Part shown: positions 35,201-43,068 of the stretch, one piece after another
How positions within the stretch are numbered: position 1 is the first letter of the stretch
How the letters are laid out: the number at the start of each line of letters is the position of its first letter
DNA from: Armatimonadota bacterium
GTDB lineage: Bacteria; Armatimonadota; Hebobacteria; GCA-020354555; CP070648
Assembly (NCBI GenBank): GCA_035527535.1
Contig: DATLAK010000149.1
Coordinates: 1 to 58,559 of the forward strand
Reading direction: 5' to 3'
DNA length: 58,559 nt
Notes under the pieces: model-generated
What the model was told of the DNA's origin: nothing
The model's input: only the letters and a program-made list of their open reading frames with translations
The model's database searches: none
Made by a program: the position numbers and the translations under genes

Positions 35201-38127
35201 TAGCGGAAACGCCCTCCACCCCCCAGGTGAGCGTCAGCCGCACCGACCCGGTGACGGCGGTACCGCCCCCGGGCGAAGACGATTTCGCGTGGGGCGACAC
35301 GCTCTACCTCGACCTCACGGGGCGCGGGCGGCCGGGGAAGATCATCAACTCGCCGGCGACCAGCCAGGCCGGCATCTACGTCGGCGCGAACCCGCTCGCC
35401 TACGCGGCCCCGGTCGAGGTGGCAGCCGGGTGGGGGACGCGGTACCGACTGGCCTTCACCTATGGGCCCGAGAACAACGATCCGGCGAGCTTGGCGAAGA
35501 ACCAGTACGTGGACCTCAACCACAACGGGCTGTGGGATGTCGGGGAGCCGCAGTTGTCGTATGCCACCGAGATCATCCTCAGCGCCACCGGCACGCGTAC
35601 CGGTCGCTCGGAGGAGGCCTACGAGGACCCGATGGTGCTCGCCGCCAATGAGACCGTCTTCAAGGTCGTGTTGTTGCCGCGCGGGTACGCGGGCGGCCTC
35701 GGCGCCAGGTCGGTGACGGAGGCGCCCAACCGGGCGTGGACCCCGTACTTCTGGCGCGTCGCCGTGCAGCAGAACCGCGGCGGCGCTCCCGGGCGCGAGG
35801 TGTGGGGGCCGGCATGGGAGCCCCAGCGCACGCAGACCTACGACATCATGGTCCATAACCCCCTGGCGGCCCCGGCGAGCTACGATCTGGCGGGGGGCAT
35901 CGCCGTCAACCCAGGGACGCGCACCAATCGCACCTCCTTCACCGTCACCAATGTCAGCGGCTTCTCACTGGTCGGCAGCGGGCGCACGCCCCAGCCCAAT
36001 GTCGTGCGCCTCGGTTTCGGGGACCTGGGGCAGGTCGGGGCGGCATACCCGAGCTACGACTTCCGCCTTGAGAACTATCTGCCCGCCCATCGCCTGGTCA
36101 CGGGGCTCGCTCACCTGGGTCTGCCTGCCGGGGGGAGTGGTTCCCTTGCCTTGTGGGGCGACATCCCCGCGTATCTCTCCCCGGGGGCCTACCGATCGCC
36201 CCGCACGGGGAACCCCCTGAGCGACGCGGTGACCGCCGGCATAGTCATCTACGTGGACATCAATGGCAACCGGATGTGGGACCTCGGGGAGGCCAGGTTC
36301 GAGGACGAAGCGGGCGGCTCGTTCAACCCGTTCACCGTCACCGCGTGGATCGCGCCCCAGCCGTCGCTGCGATTCGCGGGCGAGAGCGTTGACTACGCCA
36401 AGGCGTCGCCGGGAACGACGGCGGCGCAGCCAACAACCGCGCTGGTCAACCTGGGCAATGTGGGTTTGACTGCGGTGCAGCTCAATCCCCTGCAAGGCGG
36501 CCTGCTGTCACTGGCGCGCGCCGAGCGCACCGACACCGGTCTCACCGACTGGAGAGAGACGCATCCGCTGCCGGTGGACCTGTCGGCAGTCAGCCAGCCG
36601 GTCGCCAAGACCCCCGTCGGTTGGCTCCGGCCCTACCAGCAGTCGTTGTCGCTGCCGCAACCGGACGTGTCGTGGAGCCAGCCCTCCGGCGCCTACAGCG
36701 CCGCGCCCGACGTGGTGAGCGCCGCCGAGGGTCTCACGGCGCCGGGGTCCCCTTTCACTATGCGCGTCGCGGAGCGCCGCCTCACCGGCTACGACTGGAG
36801 CACCGGTCAGCCGGTGCTGGGCGCCAACCTCGACCCGTGGGCGACGTGGCTGGGCAACGACACCCTGCTTCTGTTGTGGTCGAGCCAGCGCAAGAGCGAC
36901 GGCAGCGACCCCACTCCGGCGAATCCGCCGACCCAGGTCGAGCCCTACCAGGACGCGAACGGCAACCGCCAATGGGATGCGGGGGAATGGTACGACGACC
37001 GCAATGGCAATGGCACCTGGGACCGCGCGGATCCCTACCTCCTGCGGTACCGCAGCTTCGACCGCACCACCGAGCCAGGCGCCTGGACCGCGGCGCAGAA
37101 CTACCCGGCGGCTGGCGACCCCATGGACCTGCCCGCGCCGGCGCCGCCGGCGTGGTACGACTGGCTGACCAAAGAGCACATGACCCCCGGGTTCGGGGTT
37201 GACGCCGACGGCACCCAGTGGCTGTTCTGGGGTGGCTCCGCCCTGCGCGCCAACAGCACCGGTGGCCATTCCTACGACAACCGTCTGCTGTGGAGCGATT
37301 CCAGCGCCATCTACGACAGTCCCAACGTCAGCGGCGGCGGCACGGCGAGCGACATGTTCCGCCTGCATCCGCGGCCGGTGTTCTGGGACGACGGCGCCAA
37401 CGAGTACAACTGCGTCGTGTTCAGCGAGCACAGCGCGTCACAGGCGTGGCGGCTGTCGGCGCTCTATCGCAGTCGCCCGCTGGGGAACCCGGCCTGGGGA
37501 GCATGGGCGGGCCCGGTGACGCTGGACACCACCGGCGACATTACCGCCGCCCGCGAGCCGAGCGCCTTCATCTACGGGGGCTATCTGTGGGTCGTCTTCT
37601 CCGGCGCGTCGCAGACCTACGGCAACTACGACATCTACTGCGCCCGTTACAGCCCGGCGCCGCCCTTCACCCCGGTCGCCTTCGCGGGCGGGCTGCAGCT
37701 CCTGCGACTGACCACCCATCCGGCGAACGAATCCAACCCCGCGGCCTTCATCGAGACCTATCGCTACCTGGACGCCTCGAACCAGCCGCGGCCGAGCGTC
37801 GCCGCGGGCGACCCGGCAGACTATGATCCACGCCTGTGGGTGTTCTGGGTGCAAGAGGGAATCGGCGGCGGCGGTGGAGAAATCATGTATGTCACCCTGC
37901 GCGGGCTCCAGACCAACCCCCTGCAGTTGACCCCGGAGCGCGCGCCGCGCCAGGTGTCGGTGGATCACGCGGCCAACGACTTCGGGCTGTGCGCCGTCAA
38001 GGATCGGCGCTACGCGCAGGTGTGGCTATTCTGGAGCAGCACCCGCGGCGCCCCCACGGCGGGCGCCGCAGGGGCGGCCGCGAACAGCGACATATACTGC
38101 CAGGCATTCAACCCGGAGCTGCCGTAG
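32254..38127 (+). CDS. Giant secreted PQQ-type beta-propeller protein B (1,957 residues)
   Basis: Signal peptide (ITTAALIALAVGLAVG, ending PAWGAG), then WPMFHRDAEHTGSS and repeated PQQ-like blades such as LYALDSGSGEIMWRYPASG between about residues 300 and 860. Near 883-985 is a DUF11-like segment (LTKQADKAVADVGEEITFTL). Calcium-loop-like motifs follow: VDLNHNGLWDVGEP near 1085, VDINGNRMWDLGEA near 1332 and QDANGNRQWDAGE plus DRNGNGTWD near 1565-1595. The C-terminus looks like another propeller. The GTG at 32254, 18 bp after protein A, follows AAGGTGAT. It is likely displayed on the cell surface with protein A; no enzymatic motif was found. Confidence 0.82.
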   Translation: MIVTTRATRWITTAALIALAVGLAVGVTASGPAWGAGLASTEWPMFHRDAEHTGSSLLPGPTSARIRWWQGGAAFADESGHRPHGPQGAIWSSAATSEVTPELGGAKKVWYFHNSSWTGRGAAPGPPLVLRSEYPEAASTNVPLTGGQTLFETSAAMNLAAGSASRFRNRDPYSNLSWVQAGVSFLLKQRVPAGTWLFSLWVTDVVPTVPGVPVQAQFTVYSFTEGLPDTTRVALPGLDAISVPLPDTAPGASSLVTYAQPVAAPIYLELTQGVSIGVTVSGGTATLKVGDTSPSRVETSIEVPAIYAGADDGALYAFDAATGNVLWSFRVPNTWFRSSPAVGDDGSIYIGSYEGAQRDQGDLYAFRPDGTLKWLYPALDEEPLDAISASPVIGGDDVVYIATHAGEVHAVDAADGQARWVRAIEEEGIADELRSSPALSSSGTLYIGSMNGRLYALDSGSGEIMWRYPASGQTALGALESSPALDSDLVRLYFVNEVATGDPSRLHLGTGAQGDPGDEPAGEIAQSFGATGQAKFAQEFRTHARQSEPAMPSVLPGGSYTVDFWARAALESPTTEQAWMRFSVFHCTAADPVGTQIFSFPEQDIQSSTAPVRYQAQATLASAVALQPTDYLRVEVWSRVALESGHSATVRFAFDGEFVSHFEVPLEAERIYIGSDDGNIYCLQSTVTEPNVVEPQLEWSYATGDAVTATPAIGPDRTVYVGSLDHKLYALDPDGTLASGAWPFQAAGEIQSSAAVTASDPARIYFATSVVAQVGSNLAAGRVYCLERNAGVVWTDPIDFGAGFDPRGGDPTAFTASPAPWLVESVRGSFIGPEQFRFTGVSRVVDPVVYLGGHDGVMYAFGTVLDNIAPPPVMPGQVPAQSVLRLTKQADKAVADVGEEITFTLRYRNESSPLAAPVSGAQIWDPLPEARNYLGVIRPAAVAITTYSPGGVESAGGMIWSVGDIWPQRSGQVWFKVQVMEDLAETPSTPQVSVSRTDPVTAVPPPGEDDFAWGDTLYLDLTGRGRPGKIINSPATSQAGIYVGANPLAYAAPVEVAAGWGTRYRLAFTYGPENNDPASLAKNQYVDLNHNGLWDVGEPQLSYATEIILSATGTRTGRSEEAYEDPMVLAANETVFKVVLLPRGYAGGLGARSVTEAPNRAWTPYFWRVAVQQNRGGAPGREVWGPAWEPQRTQTYDIMVHNPLAAPASYDLAGGIAVNPGTRTNRTSFTVTNVSGFSLVGSGRTPQPNVVRLGFGDLGQVGAAYPSYDFRLENYLPAHRLVTGLAHLGLPAGGSGSLALWGDIPAYLSPGAYRSPRTGNPLSDAVTAGIVIYVDINGNRMWDLGEARFEDEAGGSFNPFTVTAWIAPQPSLRFAGESVDYAKASPGTTAAQPTTALVNLGNVGLTAVQLNPLQGGLLSLARAERTDTGLTDWRETHPLPVDLSAVSQPVAKTPVGWLRPYQQSLSLPQPDVSWSQPSGAYSAAPDVVSAAEGLTAPGSPFTMRVAERRLTGYDWSTGQPVLGANLDPWATWLGNDTLLLLWSSQRKSDGSDPTPANPPTQVEPYQDANGNRQWDAGEWYDDRNGNGTWDRADPYLLRYRSFDRTTEPGAWTAAQNYPAAGDPMDLPAPAPPAWYDWLTKEHMTPGFGVDADGTQWLFWGGSALRANSTGGHSYDNRLLWSDSSAIYDSPNVSGGGTASDMFRLHPRPVFWDDGANEYNCVVFSEHSASQAWRLSALYRSRPLGNPAWGAWAGPVTLDTTGDITAAREPSAFIYGGYLWVVFSGASQTYGNYDIYCARYSPAPPFTPVAFAGGLQLLRLTTHPANESNPAAFIETYRYLDASNQPRPSVAAGDPADYDPRLWVFWVQEGIGGGGGEIMYVTLRGLQTNPLQLTPERAPRQVSVDHAANDFGLCAVKDRRYAQVWLFWSSTRGAPTAGAAGAAANSDIYCQAFNPELP

Positions 38128-38217
38128 CGCGCGCCGACGCAAGCCGGCGAGCCTTTCCCTGGGCCGGGCGGGCCTCGCCGGCAGGGGCCTCGCCGGGCGG
38201 GGGCCTCGCCGGCAAGG

Positions 38218-38246
38218 TTGCGGGTGCGCGCGGCATGTGCTATAAT
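38218..38246 (+). promoter_or_regulatory. Promoter of the pilM operon
   Basis: TTGCGG at 38218-38223 and TATAAT at 38241-38246 are 17 bp apart. Directly upstream, GGCCTCGCCGG is repeated three times between 38171 and 38212. Confidence 0.75.
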
Positions 38247-38295
38247 CGCGGCGCATAACCGGGGGGGCGTCGGCGGCGCCGACAAGGGGAAGCAG

Positions 38296-39693
38296 ATGTC
38301 AGCCATTCCTACGATCGCCCGCGATATGACCATTCTCGGGTTGGATATCGGCACCAACCTGATCAAGGTGGTCGAGATGCGATCGGCGCGCGGGTCGCTG
38401 CAGCTGCTGAACCTGGGCATCCGGCCGACCCCGCCCGAAGTCATCTCTAACGGCGTGATCGTGGATCCGGCGGCACTGGGCAGCGCGATTCGCGGGCTGG
38501 TGCAAGCTCAGGGCATCCGGACGCGGGCCGTCATCGCCTCCGTCGCCGGCCAATCCTCGCTGGTGGTGCGCCACATCGAAGTGCCCAAGATGTCACGCGC
38601 CGAACTTGCGGACACCATGCGTTGGGAGGTGGAACGACAGATCCCCTTCGCCGCCAGCGAGGTCATCATGGACTATCAGCCCCTGATCGAGCCGGAGGAA
38701 CTGCCCGAGGACCGGCAGAACATGGAGGTGCTCCTGGCCGCCGCCCAGGAGGACATGGTCAACGCCTACCTCGAGACCTTCCAGGTCGCGGGGCTGCAGC
38801 CGCGGGCGCTCGACATCGAGGGCCTGGCGGCCACGCGCGCCCTGGTCAACCTGCGGGCCGCCGACGGGCTCCACGACCAGACGGTGGCACTGGTAAACAT
38901 CGGCGCCACCACCACCGATATCAGCATTATCCGCGATGGGCTGCTGAGCTTCAACCGACCGGTGCCGATGGCGGGCGACAGCCTCACCAACGCCATCAGC
39001 GAGAACCTCGGTCGCGACCTGGGCGAGGCCGAGCGCCTGAAGAAAGAAGTCGGCGTGGTCCTCCTCGACCAGCGGCCAACCGCGGCGGTGCCCGCTCCCG
39101 CCGCGCCGGAGGCGGAGCAGAAGACGCCCGGTGCGGCCGCGGCCGAGCCCCCCGCAGACGAGCACGCACCCGAGTTTGACCTCGCCGCGGAGCTCGACGA
39201 CATTGCGCCGCAGCAACGGCAGGCGCAGCCGGCCCCCGAACAGATTTTCGACCTCAGCCGCCCGCCGGAGGTTGCCCCTTCGGCGGAGCCGGCGGCGAAG
39301 CCCGAACCGGCAGCGGCCGGCGCGCCGGCCGAGGCGTCTGCGCAGCCGCGTCCCGGCATACAGCTCAGCACCGAGGCGGTCAGCCGCCGGGTCTTCGAGG
39401 CGATGCTGCCGGCGTTGTCGGAGCTGGTGAGCGAGATTCGGCGCTCCCTGGACTACTATCGGTCGCGCTTCCCCGACTCGGCGGTGGACCGCGTTCTGCT
39501 CTTCGGCGGAACCGCCAAGCTGGAGAATCTCGCGCAGTTCGTCTCCAACGAAATCGGCATCCAAGTCGAGTTGGCGAACCCGTTGGAACGTCTCGACTTC
39601 GTGCCCCCGTTCTACAGCAAGCCCTACCTCGACGAGATCGCGTGCCTGCTGCCCATCGCGTTGGGGCTGGCGACGCGGGACATGCTGGAGTGA
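38296..39693 (+). CDS. pilM: Type IV pilus assembly ATPase-like protein PilM
   Basis: PilM is an actin-like cytoplasmic protein that binds the N-terminus of PilN and organises the inner-membrane alignment complex. The 465-residue product has the PilM opening ILGLDIGTNLIKVVEM, the SHS2-type region, EVERQIPF, and IGATTTDISIIRDG for the second phosphate loop. A proline/alanine-rich insert of about 100 residues (near 257-355) interrupts the C-terminal lobe before LLFGGTAKLENLAQFV, making it longer than the usual ~350 residues. AAGGGGAAG precedes the ATG. PilN follows 4 bp after the stop. Confidence 0.93.
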   Translation: MSAIPTIARDMTILGLDIGTNLIKVVEMRSARGSLQLLNLGIRPTPPEVISNGVIVDPAALGSAIRGLVQAQGIRTRAVIASVAGQSSLVVRHIEVPKMSRAELADTMRWEVERQIPFAASEVIMDYQPLIEPEELPEDRQNMEVLLAAAQEDMVNAYLETFQVAGLQPRALDIEGLAATRALVNLRAADGLHDQTVALVNIGATTTDISIIRDGLLSFNRPVPMAGDSLTNAISENLGRDLGEAERLKKEVGVVLLDQRPTAAVPAPAAPEAEQKTPGAAAAEPPADEHAPEFDLAAELDDIAPQQRQAQPAPEQIFDLSRPPEVAPSAEPAAKPEPAAAGAPAEASAQPRPGIQLSTEAVSRRVFEAMLPALSELVSEIRRSLDYYRSRFPDSAVDRVLLFGGTAKLENLAQFVSNEIGIQVELANPLERLDFVPPFYSKPYLDEIACLLPIALGLATRDMLE

Positions 39694-39697
39694 GCCG

Positions 39698-40540
39698 ATG
39701 ATCAAGATCAACCTCTTGCCCGCGCACATCTTGGAGCGCCAGCGCATTCGCTCCGTCATCGTGCTCGTGCTGGTGTTCGTCATCATCGAGGCGGCGATCC
39801 TGGGCCTGGTGATGGTGGACATGAAGAGACAGTTGAACGACCAGATGCTCGATCTCGCGCGCTGGGAGAGCCGGGCAAAGCAGGTGGCGAGCGTCCGGGA
39901 AGCCACCGCCAACGCCGATCGGGCGGCGCAGTCCTACGGCCGCTGGCGAGTGTGGCTGAACCAGATAGACACCTACCACAATGCGTGGGCCGATACCCTC
40001 GGCGAAATCGCGCGATGGATCTACGCCAAGGTGCAGGTGAGCTCGATACAGCCGTCTCCGAACGGGGTGCAGATCGCGGGGAAGACGGACAGCCTGGAAT
40101 CCTTCCGCCGGGCGTACCTGAATATCTTGCGCTCGCCGATGTACTCGAACGTGACGTTCAGCATCTCGGGCGTCACCGGCGGTTGGCCTCGCGCCGAATC
40201 CCCAGCGCCGGGTACCGGGGCTGCGGGGCCGGCGGCCCCCGCCGGCAGGGGGAGAAGCGGGGGGCGAGGCGGAGAGGAAGAAGAGGCGGCCTCTCCGCCC
40301 CAGTTCCCGGCCGCTCAAGGCGCACTTCCTGTGGCGCCACCGCCGCCGCGCGACCCCCTGCCGATCGGCGTGACTTTCTCCTGCGTCATGAGGCCCGAGT
40401 GGGGAGGGAGGCTGGTTCCACCTCAACCACCCATTCTGCCCGGGACCGTCTCCGGCGTGGGCGGCGGAGCGCCGGGAGCACCAGCGCCGCCCGGCGGTGG
40501 TAGTAGCGGCCGTAGCGGCGGCGGGCGCGGCGGGGAATGA
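39698..40540 (+). CDS. pilN: Type IV pilus assembly protein PilN
   Basis: PilN spans the inner membrane once and links PilM to PilO. The 280-residue product begins MIKINLLPAHILERQRIRS, the PilM-binding INLLP motif, followed by a membrane helix (18-40) and a periplasmic coiled and ferredoxin-like domain. The last ~100 residues are a glycine-, proline- and glutamate-rich extension not seen in standard PilN. Similar RGGGRG tails close PilO and PilP downstream. Confidence 0.92.
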   Translation: MIKINLLPAHILERQRIRSVIVLVLVFVIIEAAILGLVMVDMKRQLNDQMLDLARWESRAKQVASVREATANADRAAQSYGRWRVWLNQIDTYHNAWADTLGEIARWIYAKVQVSSIQPSPNGVQIAGKTDSLESFRRAYLNILRSPMYSNVTFSISGVTGGWPRAESPAPGTGAAGPAAPAGRGRSGGRGGEEEEAASPPQFPAAQGALPVAPPPPRDPLPIGVTFSCVMRPEWGGRLVPPQPPILPGTVSGVGGGAPGAPAPPGGGSSGRSGGGRGGE

Positions 40541-40574
40541 CGACGCCAGGCGACCGCGGCCGGGAGGACTGCAC

Positions 40575-41273
40575 ATGGGCATCTTGTCACGGATAAAGCG
40601 ATGGCACCTAGTCGCCGTTGGAGGGGTTATCACGGCGGCGATGCTGGTCGCGTTCATTGCGACGTTTCTGCTGCCGACGACGCGGCAGATGAAAGAACTG
40701 CGTGACGGCCAATCGGAACAGGAGCAGACATGGCAACGGCTGCCGACGGCCGTCAACGCCCTCAGCGACGCCCAGCAGCGACTGAGGGAGAGCAAGGCGG
40801 ACACCGAGAAGTTGCTGGCGACGATGCCCAAGATCTCATCGGATCCCTTCCAGGCAATGTTCGATCTGCACGAGGTGTTCAACGACAAGATCGGCCCCCC
40901 CGTGTACGACTTCTTCCTCTCGCTGGGCTACGTCGCCAGCGGGATCAGCGTGCCCGCCTCTCCCATGCAGCCGGTGATCGTTCCTCCGCTGATGTCTTTC
41001 AACTGGAGTCTGAACCCGCAGATGAAGAGCTTGCCCGCCACCATCAACTTCCTGCGCCGACTCAAGGGCATGCCATACCCGGGCGTCATCAGTAGCATCA
41101 GCGTGTCCGGCATGAGCCCGCAACTTAGCGTGCCCATGCCGCTGACCGTCTATGTCGTGACACAGCGGGCATTGGTGCTCGGGGCGCCGGCGCCGGCCGG
41201 CGCACCCGCGGCCGCGCCCACCATGGCTGCTCCGCCGTCCGAAAGACGCGGCGGTGGCCGCGGTGCGGAATGA
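40575..41273 (+). CDS. pilO: Type IV pilus assembly protein PilO
   Basis: PilO pairs with PilN in the periplasm. The 232-residue product has a basic N-terminus, a membrane helix (12-34), a coiled coil (ELRDGQSEQEQTWQRLPTAV onward) and a C-terminal beta domain ending in an RRGGGRGAE tail. The ATG at 40575 is preceded by GGGAGGA eight bases upstream. The family call rests on position and architecture more than on sequence. Confidence 0.85.
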   Translation: MGILSRIKRWHLVAVGGVITAAMLVAFIATFLLPTTRQMKELRDGQSEQEQTWQRLPTAVNALSDAQQRLRESKADTEKLLATMPKISSDPFQAMFDLHEVFNDKIGPPVYDFFLSLGYVASGISVPASPMQPVIVPPLMSFNWSLNPQMKSLPATINFLRRLKGMPYPGVISSISVSGMSPQLSVPMPLTVYVVTQRALVLGAPAPAGAPAAAPTMAAPPSERRGGGRGAE

Positions 41274-41342
41274 TGAGCACGGAACTCGACATCGCCGCCT
41301 GCCGTCACAGGTAGGGAGAGGATAATGAGCGCCAAGGACAAG
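41267..41342 (+). repeat. 76-bp direct repeat, left copy (pilP start region)
   Basis: From GGAATGATGAGCACGG to GAGCGCCAAGGACAAG it matches 41990-42065 with one mismatch (an A/C difference just before GGTAGGGAG). It spans the end of pilO, the ribosome-binding site and the first codons of pilP. Confidence 0.95.
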
Positions 41343-41996
41343 CAGAAACTGGCGATTGCGGTGGGACTGGTGGTGGTCGTCGCCGTCGCGCTGTACTTCC
41401 TGGTTCTGCGCAAGCCGGCCCCGGAGGCCGAGCTTGCACCTCCCCCCATAGCGGCGCGCCCAGTGGCGCCCCGACCGGCGCCGATCGCCGCGGCCCAAGT
41501 TCTGGCCGCGGCCCAGGCGGCCAAGCCGCTGGAGCTCTCCCGGCCGGATCCGTTTGAGCCGCTGATCAAGCAAATCGAGCCCATATGGCCGGTCGGTCAG
41601 CGGCCGCCCGTGGCGGCGGAAGAGGTGGGTATCGGGCCCGTCGTCGCCAACCTGCTGCCGCTCGACATCCCCGGCGTGCGGGAATCGCGGCGTATGGCCG
41701 GGGTGCTGTGGAATGAGCATGTGTGGGCCATCATCGAGACCGAGAGGACGACCGCCGTCGTGCAGCCGGGCGACGTGGTGGAGGGGAATACGATACGGGC
41801 GATCAGCCCGCAGGGGATGATACTAACCACCAAGCGGGGCATGATCGACGAGGTGAAACTGCAGGGACGCATTCCGGCGGCGGTAGCGGCCGTGCCGGTG
41901 AGCGCACCTGCCGGGCGGCCGGCGCTGCCGGGAATGGGCGTGCCCCAGGTAGCTGCCCCGCCGTCCAGAGGAGGCGGCGGCCGTGGTATGGAATGA
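41325..41996 (+). CDS. pilP: PilP-like pilus assembly lipoprotein-position protein
   Basis: A 223-residue protein with an N-terminal membrane anchor (LAIAVGLVVVVAVALYFLVL), an alanine/proline-rich spacer and a compact beta domain (MAGVLWNEHVWAIIETERTTAVVQPGD, then ISPQGMILTTKRG) like the PilP/GspC homology region that contacts the secretin. No lipobox is visible. GGGAGAGGATA precedes the ATG. The gene is bracketed by 76-bp direct repeats, the right one carrying a second, truncated start of the same gene. Confidence 0.82.
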   Translation: MSAKDKQKLAIAVGLVVVVAVALYFLVLRKPAPEAELAPPPIAARPVAPRPAPIAAAQVLAAAQAAKPLELSRPDPFEPLIKQIEPIWPVGQRPPVAAEEVGIGPVVANLLPLDIPGVRESRRMAGVLWNEHVWAIIETERTTAVVQPGDVVEGNTIRAISPQGMILTTKRGMIDEVKLQGRIPAAVAAVPVSAPAGRPALPGMGVPQVAAPPSRGGGGRGME

Positions 41997-42065
41997 TGAG
42001 CACGGAACTCGACATCGCCGCCTGCCGTCACCGGTAGGGAGAGGATAATGAGCGCCAAGGACAAG
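41990..42065 (+). repeat. 76-bp direct repeat, right copy
   Basis: Matches 41267-41342 with one mismatch, including the pilP ribosome-binding site, ATG and first six codons. It marks a tandem duplication that took in pilP. Confidence 0.95.
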
Positions 42066-42131
42066 AGGATCCCGGGGATGTCCGGGAGCGCTCGGGGCAC
42101 GGCGCGTGCGGTGGGGGAAGACTTGCCGTAG
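42048..42131 (+). pseudogene. Truncated second copy of pilP (5' end only)
   Basis: The first six codons, MSAKDK, are identical to pilP, then the sequence diverges and stops after 27 codons. It retains a perfect copy of the pilP ribosome-binding site. It is the leftover of a tandem duplication of pilP, most of which has been deleted. Confidence 0.85.
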
Positions 42132-42151
42132 CGGTCGTGCGCAGGTATAAT
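42123..42151 (+). promoter_or_regulatory. Promoter of the STN protein / secretin genes
   Basis: TTGCCG at 42123-42128 and TATAAT at 42146-42151 are 17 bp apart, and TATAATCGC is shared with the pilM promoter. It begins inside the pilP relic. Confidence 0.75.
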
Positions 42152-42186
42152 CGCAGCGGCCGCCATCGGCGGCAGGGAGGTACGTG

Positions 42187-42861
42187 ATGCGCACATTGAC
42201 ACTGATGGTAGCGTGGGGCCTGGTGCTGGCGCTAGCAGTCGGCGCCGCGTTCGCGCAGCCGGAGCGCATTTCGCTCACCCTCAAGGACGCGGACCTGCAG
42301 AGCGCGCTGACGATGCTGTTCAAAGACACGGGTAAGAGCTTCGTCATCGAGAGCGGAGCGCGCGGCGATATCAACGTCAGCCTCTATGACGTTCCGTGGG
42401 AGCAAGCGTTGCGGGCGACCCTGGAGAGCGTGGGCGCCACCTACGTCAGGGACGGAGATATCTACCGCATCCGCCCCGCGGTCATGCCGCTTCCTCCCGC
42501 TCCGCCCCCGCGTGAGGTGAGCAAGCTGGCGGCGGCGGGATTCCCATCTCTGCCGGCGCCTTCCAGCGGCGCGCCTACTGCTGCGGGTGCCATCTATCTG
42601 GGGTTCATCCCCGTGCGCCACGCGTCCGTCACCGATATGGCGCTGTGGTTCGGTGGCACCGCGGTCTATCCCACCACGACGTCCATGCCCGGGATGATGG
42701 GTTACGGGATCGGTCAGACGGGCACGATCGGTGGCGGCGGCTATCCGGGTCAGCTTGGTGGCGGCGGCTATCCGGGTCAGCTTGGTGGCGTGACGGGGCC
42801 CGTCGGTGGGTATACCAGCCCGTACACGGGCGGCGGCTCGACCCAGAGCGGGAGGGGGTAA
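42187..42861 (+). CDS. Short exported STN (secretin/TonB N-terminal) domain protein
   Basis: A 224-residue exported protein: signal peptide (LTLMVAWGLVLALAVGAAFA), then an STN-type domain at about 25-100 (ISLTLKDADLQSALTMLFKD, then DGDIYRIRP), a second conserved stretch (IYLGFIPVRHASVTDMALWFGG) and a glycine-rich tail with GYPGQLGGG twice. The secretin beta-barrel is missing, so it cannot form a channel. ATG 42187 is preferred over GTG 42184, given GGGAGG six bases upstream of the ATG. Probably a periplasmic partner of the secretin that follows. Confidence 0.8.
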   Translation: MRTLTLMVAWGLVLALAVGAAFAQPERISLTLKDADLQSALTMLFKDTGKSFVIESGARGDINVSLYDVPWEQALRATLESVGATYVRDGDIYRIRPAVMPLPPAPPPREVSKLAAAGFPSLPAPSSGAPTAAGAIYLGFIPVRHASVTDMALWFGGTAVYPTTTSMPGMMGYGIGQTGTIGGGGYPGQLGGGGYPGQLGGVTGPVGGYTSPYTGGGSTQSGRG

Positions 42862-43068
42862 GAGGAAAGCTGAGGCTGACCGCAGAAGAGGGTGGTTTGG
42901 CCGAGGCCAGGCTTTGTCGAGCGGCCGCAGCGGGGAGCGCCGCGGCCTACGTGCGGCACAGCGGGTCGGCCTTGCGGGCCTGGGCGATGTAGGCAGTTGC
43001 CGAGCACGGTTGCGGCGAATGACCCCTGGCAGCGACAGGAAGCCGCCGGGCCAACTAGGAGGGTGCTG

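Noticed and set aside
38165-38215. Three GGCCTCGCCGG repeats resembling a small CRISPR array
   Set aside because: The spacing is only ~15 bp, there are no spacers of 30 bp or more, and no cas gene is near; it is a simple tandem duplication.
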